The notes under the pieces were generated by a model, which worked only from the letters and a program-made list of their open reading frames with translations, was not told the DNA's origin and did not search any database. From contig NZ_PYOO01000007.1 in the NCBI RefSeq assembly GCF_003026395.1, positions 62,001 through 126,000 on the forward strand: a stretch of DNA of 64,000 nt. The letters run 5' to 3'. Origin of the DNA: Photobacterium iliopiscarium (lineage in GTDB: Bacteria > Pseudomonadota > Gammaproteobacteria > Enterobacterales > Vibrionaceae). Both the position numbers and the translations under genes were made by a program. Every line of letters starts with the position of its first letter. Position 1 is the stretch's first letter. Positions 60,579 through 64,000 of this stretch are shown piece by piece.

Positions 60579-60848
60579 TTAGATATCATCTTCCCAAGGC
60601 ATATCAGGCAAAGCAACTAAATTTTCACGATAACGTTTTAAATCAAATTTACCGTCATTTTTCATTACATCAAAGACTTCGATAGATAATGCACAGGCAA
60701 TCATCTGTACCGCTTCATCACGTGCAGTACCTGTCATCATTAAACGCATTAATGTTTCTTTAACCACTAATGGATTGCCGTCAGCCAGTTGATTTTCAAC
60801 CGTTTCAACTAGCATATCACCCGTCATGATTTCTTCGTTTTCCATCAT
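60579..60848 (-). CDS. Small acidic protein of unknown function
   Basis: An 89-residue acidic protein that I do not recognise by name. It opens MMENEEIMTGDMLVETVENQLADGNP, has a helical VKETLMRLMMTGTARDEAVQMIACALSIEVFDVMK and ends LPDMPWEDDI. The pattern looks like a soluble all-helical domain. It has a good own terminator and normal codon use, so it is probably real and conserved in relatives. A second ATG lies three bases downstream. It lies 72 bases from the HAD gene on the same strand. Confidence 0.7.
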   Translation of the reverse strand: MMENEEIMTGDMLVETVENQLADGNPLVVKETLMRLMMTGTARDEAVQMIACALSIEVFDVMKNDGKFDLKRYRENLVALPDMPWEDDI

Positions 60849-60920
60849 AAACCTATTTGAGTTATTTCAGTCGTGCATAATCTAACATAGCGCATTGTTA
60901 CTGCAAAATAATTGCTTACT

Positions 60921-61589
60921 TCATACAGTCTCAAACAATAACTTATTTTTAAATAACGACGTTAATAATGGCTTAGCTTCAACCATTGAGAAAAATGTAT
61001 GGTCAGCATTAGTGGCGGTTAATGACTGATGAGCATTAATCAATAAGCAATAAATATCAGCACTTTTTGCTGACTGTAATCCAGTTCGGCTATCTTCTAT
61101 AGCAACAGCTTGATCAGGTTGAATCTTCATTGCTTGGCAAGCCTGTAAATAAACATCAGGAGATGGTTTATTATTTACCACTTCATAACCACTGAAGACT
61201 TGATCAAATAAATCTAGCCAGCCATGCAATTTTAAAACGCCTTCAACGTAATCACGTGGAGCCCCTGTCACAACTGCCATAGGCACTTTACCTGAAAATG
61301 CTTGGAGTACAGCATCCACACCTGGCAATGCCGGAATGCCTTGTTGGCGAATTTTTGTATCTGTTAACGCTTCCATTTCAGTGGTAATTGTGACCACATC
61401 CACATTAAGTTGGTAGCTATCGATGAAATGTTTGGCTATCTTTGGCCACGTAACCCCAGCATAATATTCAATAAAATCGTCGGCTGTTAACGTGACACCA
61501 TATGTCGCTAAATAGGTACTCCAATTGTTAGCATGAAACGTTTCAGAATCAACTAACGTACCATCAAAATCAAAAAAAAGAGTTTGCAT
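60921..61589 (-). CDS. HAD-superfamily phosphatase/phosphoglucomutase-like protein
   Basis: A 222-residue HAD hydrolase of subfamily IA. Motif I is FDFDGTLVDSE with nucleophile D7 and acid/base D9, motif II lies at VVTGAPRDYV, motif III is the lysine of NNKPSPDVY, and motif IV is AIEDSRTGLQSA. The cap domain is of the helical C1 type. Similarity is to beta-phosphoglucomutase and sugar phosphatase types, but the substrate cannot be told. Confidence 0.88.
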   Translation of the reverse strand: MQTLFFDFDGTLVDSETFHANNWSTYLATYGVTLTADDFIEYYAGVTWPKIAKHFIDSYQLNVDVVTITTEMEALTDTKIRQQGIPALPGVDAVLQAFSGKVPMAVVTGAPRDYVEGVLKLHGWLDLFDQVFSGYEVVNNKPSPDVYLQACQAMKIQPDQAVAIEDSRTGLQSAKSADIYCLLINAHQSLTATNADHTFFSMVEAKPLLTSLFKNKLLFETV

Positions 61590-61669
61590 TCTTTACCAAA
61601 TAATAATTTTTCACATAAAAGAATGGCCTTTATAACACCCTAATTTAACAAATAACAGTGGGCTATTAT

Positions 61670-64000
61670 TTACAATACAATTGCATTGCCATTACGCTCT
61701 TTAAGTATAGTAATCGCATCATCAATCGCTACCGCAGGGCTATAATAAAAGCCTTGAATATAATGACAAGCCATCTCAGATAAAATATCTAATTGCGCTT
61801 GTGTTTCAACACCTTCAGCAACAACTTCGACCTTTAATTTTCGGCTAAGATCGATAACCAATGACACCAACATTTGACTCTCTTTACTGTGTTCAATATC
61901 CACAATAAAGCTACGATCTATCTTAATAATATCTGGCTTTATATCAATAATAGCGGCTAACGACGAATAACCTGTACCAAAGTCATCCAATGAAATCGCA
62001 ATGCCTCGCGATCTAAATGCCGCAAGAATATCAATAATATTCTTACCGTCATCAAGGGCTGTTGATTCAGTAATTTCAATCATTATGGCGCTATAAGGTA
62101 AATTATAGTTATTGATTGTTTCAAAAATATATTCTTGATTATGCTGTGAAAACTCTTTCACTGAGTGGTTAATTGAAAAGACAACATCGGTAAAACCACT
62201 GCGATGAATACGATCTAAATCAGCACACGCTTTTTCAAATACTAGTTGACCTAACATGCCAATTAAACCGTAGCGTTCAGCAATAGGAATAAAGATCCCC
62301 GGAGAGATGAAACCCTCTTGATCATCATACCAACGCGCTAATGCTTCAAATTTACAGACGTTCCCTGTTTTATTATCCACAATAGGTTGATAATGAACGA
62401 CTATTTGTTGAGCACTGATAGCCTGTTTTAACTTATCGCGTAATTTTAATTTACGGATATATTCATGTTGTAATTGTTGGTCATAAACACAAATACCATT
62501 ACGACCTAACCACTTTTGTTCATACATGGCATAGTCAGCATTTTTGAGCAAAGCTTGGTGTGTGGTACCACTTTCGGGATATGATGAGATACCGATACTA
62601 ATGGTTAGATTTATATCAATATCATTACATTTAATTGGCTGTGAAATAATATCCACTAATTGATTAGCAATATGCAGAGCATAATTAACATTTTGCCCTT
62701 TGATTAACACCGCATATTCATCACCACCATAACGACAAATAACACTGTGCTCACACACTGTTGCTCTAAGAATATCAGCTACTTTTTGTAGCACTTTATC
62801 ACCGAAATCATGCCCGTAAAGATCGTTAAAAATCTTAAAGTCATCAAGATCAATAAATAAAAGTGAGCATACTGATGTCGCTGAATCATCGGTTGATACA
62901 TCATTAATTTGAGCGATGTATTTTTCTACTTTTTCAATAAAACGGCGACGATTCATTAACCCCGTTAGGGTGTCATTATTTGCTAATAGTTTTAATTTCT
63001 TTTCAGTTTGCTTTCGAGAGCTAATATCATGAAAAACACCGACATAATTAATCACATTATGATCATCTTCAATTTTATTAATCGTCATTTCTTCAGGATA
63101 AATAATACCATCACTACGGCGATTTTTTAATTGACCTTGCCATGACCCCGTTGTTTCAAGGCTATGCCACATTTGTTCATAAAAAGCAGTATTATGACAC
63201 CCTGATGCCAAAATTCGTGGATTTTCACCAACAATATCAGCATGACAATAACCTGTTACTTTTTCAAAAGCTTTATTAACTGAAATTATATTATTATCTT
63301 TATCAGTTATCACAATACATTCAGACGTATTATCGAAAACTGTTTTAGCAAGGGTTAATTGTTGTTCCGCAATGACGGTATCTGTTATATCAATCAAAAT
63401 ACCAACAACACGGTTATAATGATGACTACTGCTAGATTCTATAATATTACCTTTACAATTAAACCAACGACAAATTTTATCGTTACTTCCTGATTGTAAT
63501 CTAAATTCAACATCAATAGAGGTTGCATCACCATTTCGTAACTTGGAAAAACATTCAATAACAGCAGATCGATCATCTTTATGTATCATGATAATCCAAT
63601 CATAAACATTATTAACATTAGTTTCATTTATACCTAAAATATCCCAAAATTTAGGTGACGTTAATAATATTTGTGTTTCTAAATTATATTCCCATATACC
63701 TTCCGTAACGGCATTATATGTCACGCTTAATTTATCAGATGCTTGATCTAATTTATTTGAAAGATAATAGAACTCGGTAATGTCTTGTACAATACCTTTG
63801 ATTAAGGTTGCAATACCATTTATATCACGCAGTATATGGCAATGTTCGCGTAAGTATTTATTTTTACCTTCAGCTAAAACAATGCGATAAATAACATTAT
63901 AACTCATGTTATTGCTATCTAGCATGTCACGTCTTAGTTCAATAACGCGGGTACGATCATCAGGATGAATATATTGATTCGTCGTTGTCTTGTTAGGTGT
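61670..64000 (-). CDS. PAS-GGDEF-EAL protein (5' end outside window)
   Basis: Partial gene: the frame stays open to the right edge, so the 776 codons here are not the whole protein. The codons before the first internal ATG (63925) read YIHPDDRTRVIEL, a normal PAS sequence, showing that the start lies further upstream. At least three PAS/PAC units lead to a GGDEF domain with motif GGDEY (near-consensus, possibly active) and no RxxD inhibitory site at the usual place. An EAL domain follows with FEALARW, EITESTALDD, LDDFGTGYSSLA, IIKIDRSFI and VVAEGVET intact. Dual cyclase/phosphodiesterase or phosphodiesterase activity is expected. Confidence 0.9.
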   Translation of the reverse strand, partial: TPNKTTTNQYIHPDDRTRVIELRRDMLDSNNMSYNVIYRIVLAEGKNKYLREHCHILRDINGIATLIKGIVQDITEFYYLSNKLDQASDKLSVTYNAVTEGIWEYNLETQILLTSPKFWDILGINETNVNNVYDWIIMIHKDDRSAVIECFSKLRNGDATSIDVEFRLQSGSNDKICRWFNCKGNIIESSSSHHYNRVVGILIDITDTVIAEQQLTLAKTVFDNTSECIVITDKDNNIISVNKAFEKVTGYCHADIVGENPRILASGCHNTAFYEQMWHSLETTGSWQGQLKNRRSDGIIYPEEMTINKIEDDHNVINYVGVFHDISSRKQTEKKLKLLANNDTLTGLMNRRRFIEKVEKYIAQINDVSTDDSATSVCSLLFIDLDDFKIFNDLYGHDFGDKVLQKVADILRATVCEHSVICRYGGDEYAVLIKGQNVNYALHIANQLVDIISQPIKCNDIDINLTISIGISSYPESGTTHQALLKNADYAMYEQKWLGRNGICVYDQQLQHEYIRKLKLRDKLKQAISAQQIVVHYQPIVDNKTGNVCKFEALARWYDDQEGFISPGIFIPIAERYGLIGMLGQLVFEKACADLDRIHRSGFTDVVFSINHSVKEFSQHNQEYIFETINNYNLPYSAIMIEITESTALDDGKNIIDILAAFRSRGIAISLDDFGTGYSSLAAIIDIKPDIIKIDRSFIVDIEHSKESQMLVSLVIDLSRKLKVEVVAEGVETQAQLDILSEMACHYIQGFYYSPAVAIDDAITILKERNGNAIVL

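Overview
The window looks like chromosomal DNA of a marine gammaproteobacterium of the Vibrionaceae, most likely Photobacterium. This rests on its low GC content with A/T-rich intergenic DNA, a TfoX/Sxy competence regulator, a multidomain chitinase, a chromosomal Qnr gene, a lysine riboswitch in front of an NhaC-type carrier, and E. coli-like gene neighbourhoods kept in blocks (ynjA-F, punR/punC, artPIQM, galTKM, ebgRAC-ygjI, yccA-tusE-yccX-rlmI). The genus is an inference. No tRNA, rRNA, CRISPR array, phage or plasmid backbone was seen.

Layout. 1-523: 3' part of tfoX. 1002-8040: ynj-type operon (ynjA, a VTT-membrane/flavin-disulfide-reductase fusion, ABC transporter ynjBCD, ynjF). 8109-10318: divergent punR/punC. 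10768-13671: arginine ABC transporter artPIQM. 13757-13996: a lone MinE-like gene. 14455-19106: a cbb3-type oxidase cluster (small cytochrome c, CcoN, CcoO, and a CcoP fused to a triheme dehydrogenase-type cytochrome, five haem motifs in total). 19261-21107: lysine riboswitch plus NhaC-family carrier. 21208-26505: accessory stretch with a glyoxalase-like gene, qnr, a cystatin-like lipoprotein, a tautomerase, a MerR regulator with its target gene, and a REP-associated-type transposase with a 654-bp tandem partial duplication. 26645-29409: ygjH, galR, ychN and a P-loop kinase-like gene. 29465-39591: lactose/galactose locus, with galTKM on the minus strand diverging from ebgR, ebgA, ebgC and ygjI. 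39781-43308: a large EAL protein with a degenerate GGDEF and an unknown small protein. 44156-49917: glutamate symporter gltS and the general amino-acid ABC transporter aapJQMP. 50145-53863: yccA, tusE, yccX, rlmI, yccT. 54279-60379: chitinase, L,D-transpeptidase-like protein, isochorismatase-fold hydrolase and alanine dehydrogenase. 60579-64000: small unknown gene, HAD phosphatase, and a PAS-GGDEF-EAL protein cut by the window edge.

How the genes work together. Amino-acid uptake and catabolism dominate: arginine (Art), lysine (riboswitch-controlled carrier), glutamate (GltS), broad-range amino acids (Aap), the APC-family YgjI and alanine dehydrogenase. Beta-galactoside use is complete from hydrolysis (EbgA/EbgC) through mutarotation (GalM), phosphorylation (GalK) and uridylyl transfer (GalT). 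GalE is not in the window. LacI-type operators lie in front of galT and galR, and a candidate EbgR site lies before ebgA. Chitinase and TfoX both belong to the chitin biology of Vibrionaceae.

The observations most worth following are the pentahaem CcoP fusion, the orphan MinE paralogue, the cystatin-like lipoprotein, the intrinsic Qnr, and the VTT-reductase fusion in the ynj operon.
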